This document shows positions 1 to 7,982 of a stretch of 64,000 bases of DNA, in pieces. The stretch covers positions 3,576,001 through 3,640,000 of the forward strand of contig NZ_JASTWJ010000001.1 of NCBI RefSeq assembly GCF_030499515.1, in the 5' to 3' direction. The notes under the pieces were generated by a model. The model was given only the letters and a program-made list of their open reading frames with translations. It was not told the DNA's origin and made no database searches. This DNA comes from Streptomyces sp. DT2A-34. GTDB lineage: Bacteria > Actinomycetota > Actinomycetes > Streptomycetales > Streptomycetaceae. The translations under genes and the position numbers were made by a program. Numbering within the stretch: position 1 is the stretch's first letter; each line of letters starts with the position of its first letter.

Positions 1-507
1 GCCGGCCTGGCGCCGGGCGACTCGGCCTCGAACGCGGCCGTCATGGCCACCGAGGACAAGAAGAAGCCCACCGACACCGCCTCCAAGTCCCTGGAGGACC
101 TGACAGAGGGCGAGTTCGAGGACTCCTTCACCAACGCGCTGAGCCTCGACATGACCGTCGTGGGACTCTCCTCGTACGACGGTGACGGCGCCGAGAAGAC
201 CTTCAAGTCCGTGTCGGACGCGGTGGAGAGCTGCTCCGGGGGCTTCCCCCTGACCATGCAGGGCACGGACCAGAAGCTCACCAAGATCACCTCGGAGAAG
301 GCGTCCGGGGCCGGTGACGAGTCGGTGGCGTTCACCGCGGTGAGCGACATGGAGGACGGCGACGTGGGCACCACGCACGTCGAGGTGGTGCGGCACGGCA
401 GCACCATCGCCACGTACTACACGATGAACCTCGGTCTGATGATGACGGACAAGGCGTACGACGTCCCGGCCGCCCTCATCGACGCGCAGGCCGCGAAGCT
501 GAAGTAA
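1..507 (+). CDS. Probable secreted/lipoprotein, 3' part only
   Basis: The frame is open to the window edge, so the true start and any signal peptide are missing. An internal ATG at 43 should not be taken as the start without the upstream sequence. The visible 168 codons are hydrophilic, rich in Asp, Glu, Lys and Thr, with one Cys in a SCSGG segment and alternating beta-like stretches. This resembles the extracytoplasmic PknH-type sensor or lipoprotein domains common in Streptomyces, but only by general character. It is convergent with hutH and followed by a strong hairpin at 525-554. Function unknown. Confidence 0.6.
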   Translation, partial: AGLAPGDSASNAAVMATEDKKKPTDTASKSLEDLTEGEFEDSFTNALSLDMTVVGLSSYDGDGAEKTFKSVSDAVESCSGGFPLTMQGTDQKLTKITSEKASGAGDESVAFTAVSDMEDGDVGTTHVEVVRHGSTIATYYTMNLGLMMTDKAYDVPAALIDAQAAKLK

Positions 508-524
508 CCCGCCCTTGCCGCACC

Positions 525-560
525 GGGGCCCTGCCGCTCGTACGACAGGGCCCCCTTTCG
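525..560. terminator. Hairpin terminator between convergent genes
   Basis: GGGGCCCTG (525-533) pairs perfectly with CAGGGCCCC (546-554) around a 12-nt loop and is followed by CTTTC. It lies between the plus-strand lipoprotein gene and the minus-strand hutH stop, so it can serve both. Confidence 0.75.
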
Positions 561-573
561 GGAATTACCGGAA

Positions 574-2118
574 TTACTGAAGCGGCCCGGTCACCTTCTC
601 CACCGCCACGACCAGCTCCCCACCACGCACGAACGCGTCGGCCGCGGCGAGGTCGGGCGCCAGGAACCGGTCCGGCCCCGGACCCTGAACACCGGCGGCC
701 CGTACGGCGTCGATGACCGCCTGCGAGGCCGGTGCCGGGGCGAGCCCCTCCCGCAGCTCGATGGCACGGGTGGCGGCGTACAGCTCGACCGCCAGCACAC
801 GGGTGAGGTTGTCGATCGCCGTACGCAGCTTGCGGGCGGCGGACCAGCCCATGGAGACGTGGTCCTCCTGCATGGCGGAGGAGGGAATGGAGTCGGCGGA
901 CGCCGGAACGGCCAGCCGCTTCAACTCGCTCACCAGGGCGGCCTGCGTGTACTGGGCGATCATCAGCCCCGAGTCGACACCCGCGTCGTCGGCCAGGAAC
1001 GGCGGCAGCCCGTGACTGCGGTTCTTGTCCAGCAGCCGGTCGGTACGCCGCTCGGCGATGGAGGCGAGGTCGGCGACGGCGATGGCGAGGAAGTCGAGCA
1101 CGTAGGCGACGGGCGCCCCATGGAAGTTCCCGTTGGACTCGACCCGCCCGTCCGGCAGGACGACGGGGTTGTCCACCGCCGACGCCAACTCCCGCTCGGC
1201 GACGAGCCGCGCGTGCGCCATGGTGTCCCGCCCGGCACCGGCTACCTGCGGAGCACACCGCACCGAGTACGCGTCCTGAACGCGGGGCGCGTCGTCCTGG
1301 TGATGCCCGGTCAGCCCCGAACCCTTCAGCACGGCCAGCATGTTGGCGGCGGAGGCGCCCTGCCCCGGATGCGGCCGAATGGCATGCAGCTCGGGTGCGA
1401 GCACCTTGTCGGTCCCGAGGAGCCCTTCGAGGCTCAGCGCGGCGGTGACGTCGGCGGACTTGTAAAGAAGGTCAAGATCGGCGAGAGCCATGACGAGCAT
1501 CCCGAGCATGCCGTCGGTGCCGTTGAGGAGGGCGAGGCCTTCCTTCTCCCGCAGTTCGACGGGCGCGATGCCGTGGGCGGCGAGAAGTTCACCGGCAGGC
1601 CGCACGCTCCCGTCCGGACCTTCCGCTTCCCCCTCCCCCATGAGCGCGAGGGCGCAGTGCGAAAGGGGAGCGAGATCACCGGAGCAGCCGAGGGAGCCGT
1701 ACTCGTGGACGACGGGCGTGATACCGGCGTTGAGAAGGTCGGCCATGGTCTGCGCGACCTCGGGCCGCACACCCGTATGCCCCGAACAGACGGTCTTGAG
1801 CCGCAGAAACATCAGCGCCCGTACGACCTCCCGCTCCACCCGCGGCCCCATCCCGGCGGCGTGCGAGCGGACGATGTTGCGCTGCAGCCGCCCTCGCAGC
1901 TCCTGGCTGATGTGCCGGGTCGCAAGGGCCCCGAAGCCGGTGGAGACGCCGTAGACCGGATCGGGCTTGGCCGCCAACGCGTCCACGATCTCCCGCGCCG
2001 CGGCCAGCGCCGCAACCGCCTCCGCCGACAACTCGACCCTCGCCCCACCACGCGCCACGGCAAGGACGTCGGACGCGGTGACCCCGGACGTCCCCACCAC
2101 CACAGTGTGCATATCCAT
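574..2118 (-). CDS. hutH: Histidine ammonia-lyase
   Basis: Catalyses L-histidine to trans-urocanate plus ammonia, the first step of histidine degradation, in the cytoplasm. At 514 aa it has the usual family length. The MIO prosthetic-group segment is GSLGCSGDLAPL with Cys145-Ser146-Gly147, where most families have Ala-Ser-Gly. Tyr56 in VYGVSTGFG and the ESNGNFHG motif are present, as is the HQDDAPRVQDAYS segment. The ATG at 2118 is chosen because homology begins there; the open frame continues upstream into repeat DNA. A TACGCT -10 box sits 7 nt before this ATG, so the mRNA is probably leaderless. No other hut genes are adjacent. Confidence 0.96.
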   Translation of the reverse strand: MDMHTVVVGTSGVTASDVLAVARGGARVELSAEAVAALAAAREIVDALAAKPDPVYGVSTGFGALATRHISQELRGRLQRNIVRSHAAGMGPRVEREVVRALMFLRLKTVCSGHTGVRPEVAQTMADLLNAGITPVVHEYGSLGCSGDLAPLSHCALALMGEGEAEGPDGSVRPAGELLAAHGIAPVELREKEGLALLNGTDGMLGMLVMALADLDLLYKSADVTAALSLEGLLGTDKVLAPELHAIRPHPGQGASAANMLAVLKGSGLTGHHQDDAPRVQDAYSVRCAPQVAGAGRDTMAHARLVAERELASAVDNPVVLPDGRVESNGNFHGAPVAYVLDFLAIAVADLASIAERRTDRLLDKNRSHGLPPFLADDAGVDSGLMIAQYTQAALVSELKRLAVPASADSIPSSAMQEDHVSMGWSAARKLRTAIDNLTRVLAVELYAATRAIELREGLAPAPASQAVIDAVRAAGVQGPGPDRFLAPDLAAADAFVRGGELVVAVEKVTGPLQ

Positions 2119-2125
2119 ATTCAGG

Positions 2126-2131
2126 AGCGTA
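2126..2131 (-). promoter_or_regulatory. Putative -10 box of leaderless hutH
   Basis: TACGCT on the minus strand, 7 nt upstream of the hutH ATG and with no Shine-Dalgarno sequence between them. Transcription would start at or next to the start codon. Confidence 0.5.
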
Positions 2132-2194
2132 CGCAGTGAAGACGAAGATGTCACTAGCGGGCACCCGGTACACCCCTTACAACGCCGGCCGGCA

Positions 2195-2580
2195 TCATCC
2201 AGCCCGTCCCGCCTTCGAGGACGAGACCGCGCCGCCCCTAGATCCACCCACCCGCTGAGGGCCAGACCTTGCGAAGCCGACCGTCGCCCCTCAGCACCAG
2301 CTGACACCATCCAGCCCGCCCGACCCTCAAGGACGAAGCCACACCACCCCAAGCCCCCACCCACCCGCCGAGGGCCAGACCTTGCGAAGCCGACCGTCGC
2401 CCCCCCAGCACCAGCTGACACCATCCAGCCCGTCCGGCCTTCGAGGACGAGGCCACACCATCCCTAGCCCCCCACCCACCCGCTGGGGGGCCAGGCCTTG
2501 CGCAGCCGGCTGTCGCTCCTCAGCGCCGGCCCAGGCATTCCAGCCCGTCCGGCGTTTGAGGACGAGGCCCGTTCAGGGCC
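2195..2580. repeat. Tandem array of ~113-bp units carrying a Streptomyces intergenic repeat core
   Basis: The core CCAGCCCGTCCGGCxTTxGAGG recurs at 2199, 2311, 2425 and 2540, spaced 112-115 bp. The spacer also repeats: a segment beginning AGGGCCAGACCTTGCG occurs at 2258 and 2371, with a diverged copy near 2487. The array fills the gap between the end of cdgE and the start of hutH. The last core (2540) runs into the long tail shared with 19375-19530. Confidence 0.85.
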
Positions 2581-2692
2581 GAAGCGGGGGTCTGGGGGCC
2601 GCAGGCCCCCAGGAGGGCGGGGTCGAAGGGGCAGCAGCCCCTGGGGGATGGGACGGGTAGGGGCGGCGGGGGCGAACACCCCGCGTGACCCG
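2540..2692 (+). repeat. Long intergenic repeat, copy 1 (family B)
   Basis: Order of elements: GGCGTTTGAGGACGAGG core, a GC-rich hairpin (GGGGGTCTGGGGGCCGCAGG and its complement), GGGTCGAAGGGG, then GGATGGGACGGGTAGGGGCG and a GGCGGGGGCGAA end. A second copy in the same order lies at 19375-19530. It is non-coding, immediately past the end of cdgE, and may act as a terminator. Confidence 0.8.
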
Positions 2693-2702
2693 CCGCGGCG
2701 CG

Positions 2703-3851
2703 TCACGGCAACCGACCACGGAACCGCCGCCGCTCCACAACCCCTTCCCCCGACGGCTCCGCGTCAGCGAGCCGCACCACAGGATCGTCCGGCCCCTCCC
2801 GCCCCGCGACGACAGGCTGACCGGCCCGAACCGCCTTCGCCTGGTACTGAGCCGCATCAGCAAGCCGAAACAACCGCCGCGCAGAACGAACCGGCCCGAT
2901 GGCGTCCTCGGTGGACGCCACCCCACACGCGACCCCCTCCCCCAGCTCCAACTCAGCGGCACGACGGCACAATTCCTCGGCAGCCTTCACCACATCGCCG
3001 ACGGGCGACCCGACGGCAAGCAGACAGAACTCGTCACCCCCGAGCCGCGCGGCAAGAGCCCCGGGCAGCATCGCGCCACACAGCGACAACACCGACCCGA
3101 ACCGCTCCAGAAGCCGGTCACCCACGGCATGCCCCCGCGTGTCGTTGACCCGCTTGAGCCCATTGAGATCGCAGACGACGAGACTCACGACAACACCGTG
3201 GCTGCGATGCCGCTCAATGGCCTCCTCCAACCGCACATCGACAGCACGCCGATTCGCAAGCCCGGTCAACGCATCGGTGAACGCCAACCGCCGAGCCTCC
3301 TCCAGCCGCTCGATCTGCGCCATCCCGGCGGCCACGACGGAGGCCAGCACGGTCGCGAAGTCGGCGTCCGCACGGTCGAAGACAGGCACACCGGCGGAAC
3401 GAGCGACATACAGCTCCCCCCAGGCACGCCCGTTCAGCACGATCGGCGCCACGACACAGCACCCCCGCCCACGCCGCCGCAGGGCCGCCACCCGCTGATG
3501 GCAGTACCCGGGATGACCGGTGGAAGGACCGTCGGCCGTCTCCACCCACGCGTTGGGCTCACCCCCGGCGGCCCACCGCTCGTGCAGGAACTCGGTGATC
3601 TCCGGGAACTGATGCACCGGATAGGCCTCGTCGCTCGGGAACTCCTCCTCCCCCCGGGCCCGGTCCCCCACATTCACGAGCACCCGCAACCGCCCGAGCT
3701 CCCGTTCCCACACCGACAGCGCCGCAAAGCTCCCGTCCAACGCCCGACACGCTCCGAGCGCCGCCGCCCGCCAGGACTCACGCGGGGTGTGCGCCGCCGC
3801 CATCCCCTGCGCCAACGCCACTACGGCCGCGAGCCGTCTGTCCTCACCCAT
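2703..3851 (-). CDS. cdgE: GAF-like/GGDEF diguanylate cyclase CdgE
   Basis: A 382-aa cytoplasmic signalling protein with no membrane segment. Residues ~10-185 look like a GAF-type sensory domain, and ~190-340 form a GGDEF domain beginning at the typical AFTDALTGLANRR. The active site reads RLGGDEF, so cyclic di-GMP synthesis is plausible. The residues just before it (PGALAARL) contain no RxxD, so the usual product-inhibition site is not visible. There is no EAL domain. Position next to hutH matches S. coelicolor cdgE. A G-run tract lies upstream of the start and repeats lie downstream. The start fits a leaderless -10 TAGCCT 6 nt upstream; the intervening GGAGGG may equally be an SD. Confidence 0.88.
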   Translation of the reverse strand: MGEDRRLAAVVALAQGMAAAHTPRESWRAAALGACRALDGSFAALSVWERELGRLRVLVNVGDRARGEEEFPSDEAYPVHQFPEITEFLHERWAAGGEPNAWVETADGPSTGHPGYCHQRVAALRRRGRGCCVVAPIVLNGRAWGELYVARSAGVPVFDRADADFATVLASVVAAGMAQIERLEEARRLAFTDALTGLANRRAVDVRLEEAIERHRSHGVVVSLVVCDLNGLKRVNDTRGHAVGDRLLERFGSVLSLCGAMLPGALAARLGGDEFCLLAVGSPVGDVVKAAEELCRRAAELELGEGVACGVASTEDAIGPVRSARRLFRLADAAQYQAKAVRAGQPVVAGREGPDDPVVRLADAEPSGEGVVERRRFRGRLP

Positions 3852-3857
3852 CCCTCC

Positions 3858-3863
3858 AGGCTA
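3858..3863 (-). promoter_or_regulatory. Putative -10 box of cdgE
   Basis: TAGCCT on the minus strand, 6 nt upstream of the ATG at 3851, the spacing expected of a leaderless transcript. Confidence 0.4.
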
Positions 3864-3925
3864 GGTAGTTTTGCGCCGATTTGGGACGTTGGCGTGGCGA
3901 ACGGGGAGCTCACCACCGAATTCCG

Positions 3926-3992
3926 CCTGCCCCCTTCCCCTCCCTGCCCCCTTCCCCTTCCCCTCCCCTTTCCCCTTCCCCACTCCTCCACC
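3926..3992 (-). other. G-run (polypurine) tract upstream of cdgE
   Basis: About 65 bp of almost pure pyrimidine on the plus strand. On the minus (coding) strand this gives repeated GGGG and GGGGG runs separated by AA or CA. It lies between the stop of the enoyl-CoA hydratase gene and the start of cdgE. G-quadruplex or triplex formation is plausible in DNA, and in RNA if the two genes are co-transcribed. Confidence 0.6.
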
Positions 3993-4005
3993 AGAAGGGC
4001 AGCCG

Positions 4006-4824
4006 TCACTCCCCCGGCCACTCAGGCCGCCGCTTCTCGTTGAACGCCGCCACCCCCTCCGCCCGGTCCCCCGAAAACGCCGTCGCCCGCCAAGCCGCGT
4101 CCTCGATCTCCAGCCCGGCCCGCAGATCCAGCCCGTGCCCCACCCGCAGCGCCCGCTTGGCCGCCCGCAACCCCACCGGCGAGTTCGCGGCGATCCGACC
4201 CGCCATCGCCAGAGCCTCCTCCCGGTCCCGCCCCTCCTCCACCAGCACATCCACGAGCCCCAGCTCCCGAGCCTCACCCGCCTCGACCCGCCGCGCCGTG
4301 AAGATCAGCTCCGCCGCCCGAGCGGCCCCGACCCGCCGCGGCAGCAACTGCGTGCCCCCGCCCCCCGGAATCACGCCGACCGACACCTCCGGCAGCCCCA
4401 CCACGGCCGTCCGGTCGGCCACGATCACATCGCAGGACAACGCCAGCTCGAAGCCACCCCCCAGCGCGAACCCGTGCACCGCCGCGATCGTCGGCACCGG
4501 CAACTCCAGCACCCCCGCGTACGCCCCCCGCGTCACGGGCCGCTGCCGCATCAGATCGGCGTCACTGAACGAATTCCGCTCCTTCAGGTCCGCCCCGACA
4601 CAGAACGCCCGCGCATGCGTCGAGGTCAGCACCACCACCCGTACGCCCTTGTCCGCGCCCAGCGCCGCACACGCCCCCGCGATCGAACCGGCCATCTCCG
4701 TCGACACGGCGTTCATGGCCTTGGGCCGGTCGAGGACGAGCTCCGCGACATGCCCGGCGCCCCCGGCACCCCCGTCGCCGTGTCGCCGCACCAGCACGAA
4801 CTCCCCGTACCGCTCCTCACTCAT
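4006..4824 (-). CDS. Enoyl-CoA hydratase/isomerase (crotonase) family protein
   Basis: A 272-aa crotonase-fold enzyme of normal length, expected to act on acyl-CoA thioesters in the cytoplasm. Visible family features are LDRPKAMNAVS near residue 33, the oxyanion-hole segments FCVGADLKE and FALGGGFELALSCD, and GLPEVSVGVIPGGGGTQ. The Glu of GGGFE and the Glu of LPEV occupy the two catalytic positions, so hydratase activity is likely. The precise substrate cannot be read from sequence. It is followed on the same strand by cdgE after 154 bp. Confidence 0.9.
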   Translation of the reverse strand: MSEERYGEFVLVRRHGDGGAGGAGHVAELVLDRPKAMNAVSTEMAGSIAGACAALGADKGVRVVVLTSTHARAFCVGADLKERNSFSDADLMRQRPVTRGAYAGVLELPVPTIAAVHGFALGGGFELALSCDVIVADRTAVVGLPEVSVGVIPGGGGTQLLPRRVGAARAAELIFTARRVEAGEARELGLVDVLVEEGRDREEALAMAGRIAANSPVGLRAAKRALRVGHGLDLRAGLEIEDAAWRATAFSGDRAEGVAAFNEKRRPEWPGE

Positions 4825-5036
4825 GACACCCTCCGGTTAACGCGGGTTAACAGCATCGCCTCGATCATCGCAGCCGGACCACGCCGGGGAAAGGCCCGAC
4901 GAGCGGTTCCCGAATCGAGTGCCGACACCCCGTTCGAGTGACATCCGCCCAACTCCCGCCTCACCGCCCACGACAACGCATAACGTGCGCGAGACCACGG
5001 CGCATTGGGGGCGCGAGTGCGTTGGGAGGGGGCGTG

Positions 5037-5654
5037 ATGGGCGTGACGGCGGAGACATCAGCAGAAACCGGGACGACGAGTGAGGCGGAACAGGCCACCA
5101 CCCGCCTCTTCGGCCCCCGCGGCCGCCACCGCCGCCCACGCCCCCGCAAGGTTCTCCTCGCGGCCGGCGGCCTCGCCCTGGCCGCGGGCGCACTGAGCCT
5201 CGTACGACTGACCCCCGACTCCGACGTCACCGGCCTCAGCGCAACGGAGACGGAGCCCACCCCGGACTCCGGCACGGTCACGGACAAGGACCGCTCGACC
5301 AACGCCGCAGCCACCGTCCCGACACCTGCCCCGAAGGCAAGCCCGTCGGCGACCTCCGTCATGGGCGCCCTGGACACGAAATCGACGCCCACCACGATCG
5401 TCGTACCGACGACGAACACCACAGCGACGCCCCGGCCGGCCGGCCCCGGCACGACGACGACCGACGCCCCGCCGCTCACGCCCACACGCCGCCCACCAGC
5501 GGCGCCCACCCACGCACCCGAAGCGGCCCCGACTCCCACACCGGGCAAGCCGACGACGAATCCCCCGACCGAACAGCCGGATCACCCCGACGACAACACC
5601 GTCTGCGTCCCGGTCATCGGCCTGTGCGTAGATCCCCTGACCAACGGCACCTGA
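5037..5654 (+). CDS. Membrane-anchored Thr/Pro-rich protein of unknown function
   Basis: A 205-aa protein with an acidic N-terminus, a basic Arg/His patch at ~28-38 and one membrane segment at ~40-55. This is followed by ~120 residues of Thr, Pro and Ala-rich low-complexity linker, then a short C-terminal module NTVCVPVIGLCVDPLTNGT with two Cys that could form a disulfide outside the cell. The layout suggests a type II membrane protein with an extracellular stalk. The start is ATG 5037 (or GTG 5034), just after GGGAGGGGG at 5024-5032. The longer frame from 4938 lacks an SD. No recognised domain. Confidence 0.65.
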   Translation: MGVTAETSAETGTTSEAEQATTRLFGPRGRHRRPRPRKVLLAAGGLALAAGALSLVRLTPDSDVTGLSATETEPTPDSGTVTDKDRSTNAAATVPTPAPKASPSATSVMGALDTKSTPTTIVVPTTNTTATPRPAGPGTTTTDAPPLTPTRRPPAAPTHAPEAAPTPTPGKPTTNPPTEQPDHPDDNTVCVPVIGLCVDPLTNGT

Positions 5655-5677
5655 CAAGATCGCTCACTGCAACCCCC

Positions 5678-5750
5678 CAAGGGGCGCGGGGCTGTATTCA
5701 TATGCGGCTCCGCCGCGTGGGCGCGACCAGCCACAACGAACCCGCACCCG
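5678..5750 (+). repeat. Intergenic repeat family A, copy 1
   Basis: Contains GGGGCGCGGGGCTGTATxx, ATGCGGCTCCGCCGC and GGGCGCGACCAGCCACAAC in order, with a GCGGC-TCC-GCCGC hairpin at the centre. Other copies are at 15168-15242, 35973-36045 (inverted) and 51088-51170. It lies between convergent genes. Confidence 0.88.
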
Positions 5751-5776
5751 ACGAAACAACCGCACCCCGACGGCGC

Positions 5777-6907
5777 TCACTCGCCCCCGCCGGAGGCCCT
5801 CCGCGTCAAAAGCCAAGGCTCGACCACACCAAGCCCCCGCACCGGCCGCTGCCACATCGGCTGCAGCGCAAACCGATACACCGGCGCCTCCTCCCCCTCC
5901 TTCTCCGCCGCGGCAGCGGCCTCCGCGGCCTCCGCCTCCGACGCAGGGGCTTCGCCCGTTCGGATGAGTTCTTCCGCGAACGCGCTGTCGACGAGGACGG
6001 CGTCGCGTGGAGCTATGGACGTGAGCCGGGAGGCGAGGTTCACGGTCGTACCGAAGACATCGCCCATACGGGTGGTCACCGTGCCGAAGGCGATGCCGAC
6101 GCGCAGCTCGGGCATCGTCTCGTCGTTGGCCATCGTCTCGATGAGCCGCAGGGCGATCTCGGCGGAGACGGCCGCGTCGTCGGCGGAGTACAGGACCTCG
6201 TCGCCGAGGGTCTTGACCAGCCGGCCACCGCGTGCGGCCACCAGGTCGGCGGCCGTGGTCTCGAAGGCCTCGACGAGTTCGCCGAGCTCCTCCTCCTCCA
6301 TACGGCGGGTCAGCCGGGTGAAGCCGACCAGGTCCGCGAAGCCGACGCACAGGCGCCGGTCGACCATCTCCTCGTCGTCGGCGGCCTGCACGACCCGGCC
6401 GGTCGCGGCGGCGAGCTGGCGGCGCCAGACGTAGACGATGAACTCCTCCAGCTCGGGCAGGAGCAGCTCGACCAGGGGGTACGTCACCTCGGTGCGGGTC
6501 ATGCCCGGCTCCGGCGGCTCGGTCAGGCCCTCCAGGAACGAGTCGATCTGCCAGTCGGCGAGCCGCGCCGTGGTCTGCCCGGTGGACCTGGCCACCTGCA
6601 CGGCCATGGCCTCGCTGAGCAGCCCGGCCTCGACGAGACCGGCGAGACGCCTGAGCGCCAGTACGTCGGCCTCGGTCAGCGCCTTGGCCTGCCCGATGTC
6701 GGCGAACCCCATGGCCCGCCAGAACCGGGACGCCAGCTCCATGGAGACACCGGCGCTACGGGCCGCCTGAAACGGGGTGTAGCGCCGCTCGGCGCCGAGG
6801 ATGAGCTGTTCGAGGCGCAGGGCGAGCGGATCCTCGCCGGGTTCGGCGGCGTGGGGATCCACCCGGCCGTCCGCGCCCGTGCCGGAGCCCGTGTCGTCGA
6901 CGGTCAC
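5777..6907 (-). CDS. cya: Class III adenylate/guanylate cyclase
   Basis: A 376-aa soluble nucleotide cyclase with no membrane segment. Residues ~35-170 are helical and contain a MerR-like DUF7-type regulatory stretch (YTPFQAARSAGVS). The catalytic domain spans ~185-335: FADLVGFTRLT carries the first metal Asp, KTLGDEVLY the second, and GTTVNLASRL the transition-state Asn/Arg region. A Glu/Ala-rich insertion follows at ~315-335. Synteny with S. coelicolor suggests the single cAMP-forming cyclase Cya. The start is GTG 6907 with GGAAGGG upstream. Confidence 0.88.
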   Translation of the reverse strand: MTVDDTGSGTGADGRVDPHAAEPGEDPLALRLEQLILGAERRYTPFQAARSAGVSMELASRFWRAMGFADIGQAKALTEADVLALRRLAGLVEAGLLSEAMAVQVARSTGQTTARLADWQIDSFLEGLTEPPEPGMTRTEVTYPLVELLLPELEEFIVYVWRRQLAAATGRVVQAADDEEMVDRRLCVGFADLVGFTRLTRRMEEEELGELVEAFETTAADLVAARGGRLVKTLGDEVLYSADDAAVSAEIALRLIETMANDETMPELRVGIAFGTVTTRMGDVFGTTVNLASRLTSIAPRDAVLVDSAFAEELIRTGEAPASEAEAAEAAAAAEKEGEEAPVYRFALQPMWQRPVRGLGVVEPWLLTRRASGGGE

Positions 6908-7011
6908 GCCTGCTGCCCTTCCGATCTGCCGCGGTCAGTAATCGACCGGCCTTCACTTTACGGCAGGTGTGGGCCACCTCACTCCCGAGAGGCGTACAGC
7001 CCCACCCGCAC

Positions 7012-7872
7012 CTACGCCGGCCTCAGATGCACGATGTCCCCCGCTCCCACGGGCTCCTGCACCCCTTCCCCCGTCGCCAGTACCAGCCGCCCGTCCCCGT
7101 CGATGGCGACCGCCTCCCCCGTGATCGTCCGTTCCCCCGGCAGCTCGGCCCGCACGACCCTTCCCAGGGTCGCGCACCCCGCCGCATACGTCTCCTGCAG
7201 CCCACTCACCACCGGGTCCCCCGCAGCGGCCCGCCAACGCCCGTACCACTCCTCCAACGACCGCAACACGCCCCGCAGCAGCGGATCCCGGTCCGTGCTC
7301 ACGGCCCCGGCGAGCGCCAGCGAGCCCGCCTGCGGCACCGGCAGTTCGTCCTCACGCAGCGTGACATTGATGCCGACGCCGACGACCACCCCTTCGTCTC
7401 CGGCCCGCTCCGCCAGGATCCCGCCGGCCTTGCGTTCCTCACCGCCCACGGTCACCAGCAGGTCGTTCGGCCACTTGAGTGCCGTGTCGATGCCCGCGGC
7501 CCGCGACAGTCCCGTCGCCACGGCGACCCCGGTGAGCAGCGGCAGCCATCCCCAGCGGGCCGCCGGCACCTCGGCGGGGTTCAGCAGCACGGAGAAGAAC
7601 AGCCCCGAGCGGGGCGGGGCCGTCCACTGCCGGTCAAGGCGGCCCTTGCCGGCCGTCTGCTCCTCGGCGACCAGGACGCTGCCCTCGCTCGCCTCGCCCT
7701 CGGTGGCCAGGTCCACCAGGTCGGTGTTGGTGGAGCCGGTGCGCTGCACCACCTCCACCTCCCGCCACAACCCGCCTTCTCGCACGAGACCGCGTCGCAG
7801 CGCGGCGACGTTGAGCGGCGGACGTTCCAGGTTGGACCAGCGGCTGTCGTCTGATGCATCTCGCGGCGTCAT
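7012..7872 (-). CDS. birA: Biotin--[acetyl-CoA-carboxylase] ligase
   Basis: Activates biotin as biotinyl-AMP and transfers it to the acceptor Lys of biotin carboxyl carrier domains such as AccA2 in this window. At 286 aa there is no N-terminal helix-turn-helix, so this is a non-repressor (class I) BirA. Family motifs are TGSTNTDL, the biotin loop TAGKGRLDRQW and KWPNDLL, with the C-terminal domain ending GDIVHLRPA. The start is ATG 7872 with AGGGTGG upstream; the frame is open further but homology begins here. It is divergent from pccB, 110 bp away. Confidence 0.94.
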   Translation of the reverse strand: MTPRDASDDSRWSNLERPPLNVAALRRGLVREGGLWREVEVVQRTGSTNTDLVDLATEGEASEGSVLVAEEQTAGKGRLDRQWTAPPRSGLFFSVLLNPAEVPAARWGWLPLLTGVAVATGLSRAAGIDTALKWPNDLLVTVGGEERKAGGILAERAGDEGVVVGVGINVTLREDELPVPQAGSLALAGAVSTDRDPLLRGVLRSLEEWYGRWRAAAGDPVVSGLQETYAAGCATLGRVVRAELPGERTITGEAVAIDGDGRLVLATGEGVQEPVGAGDIVHLRPA

Positions 7873-7982
7873 GCAAGCCACCCTAGGTGTGGCAAACGCC
7901 GCACTGCTGATTCGTAGGCACCCCACTACGCTACGGATGAGTAACCGTCCCCCCTTTTGAGCAGGCAGGGAGCGCCATCCCG

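Noticed and set aside
2119..2424. N-terminal extension of HutH through the repeat array
   Set aside because: The extension translates repeat DNA, and homology plus the -10 box place the start at 2118.
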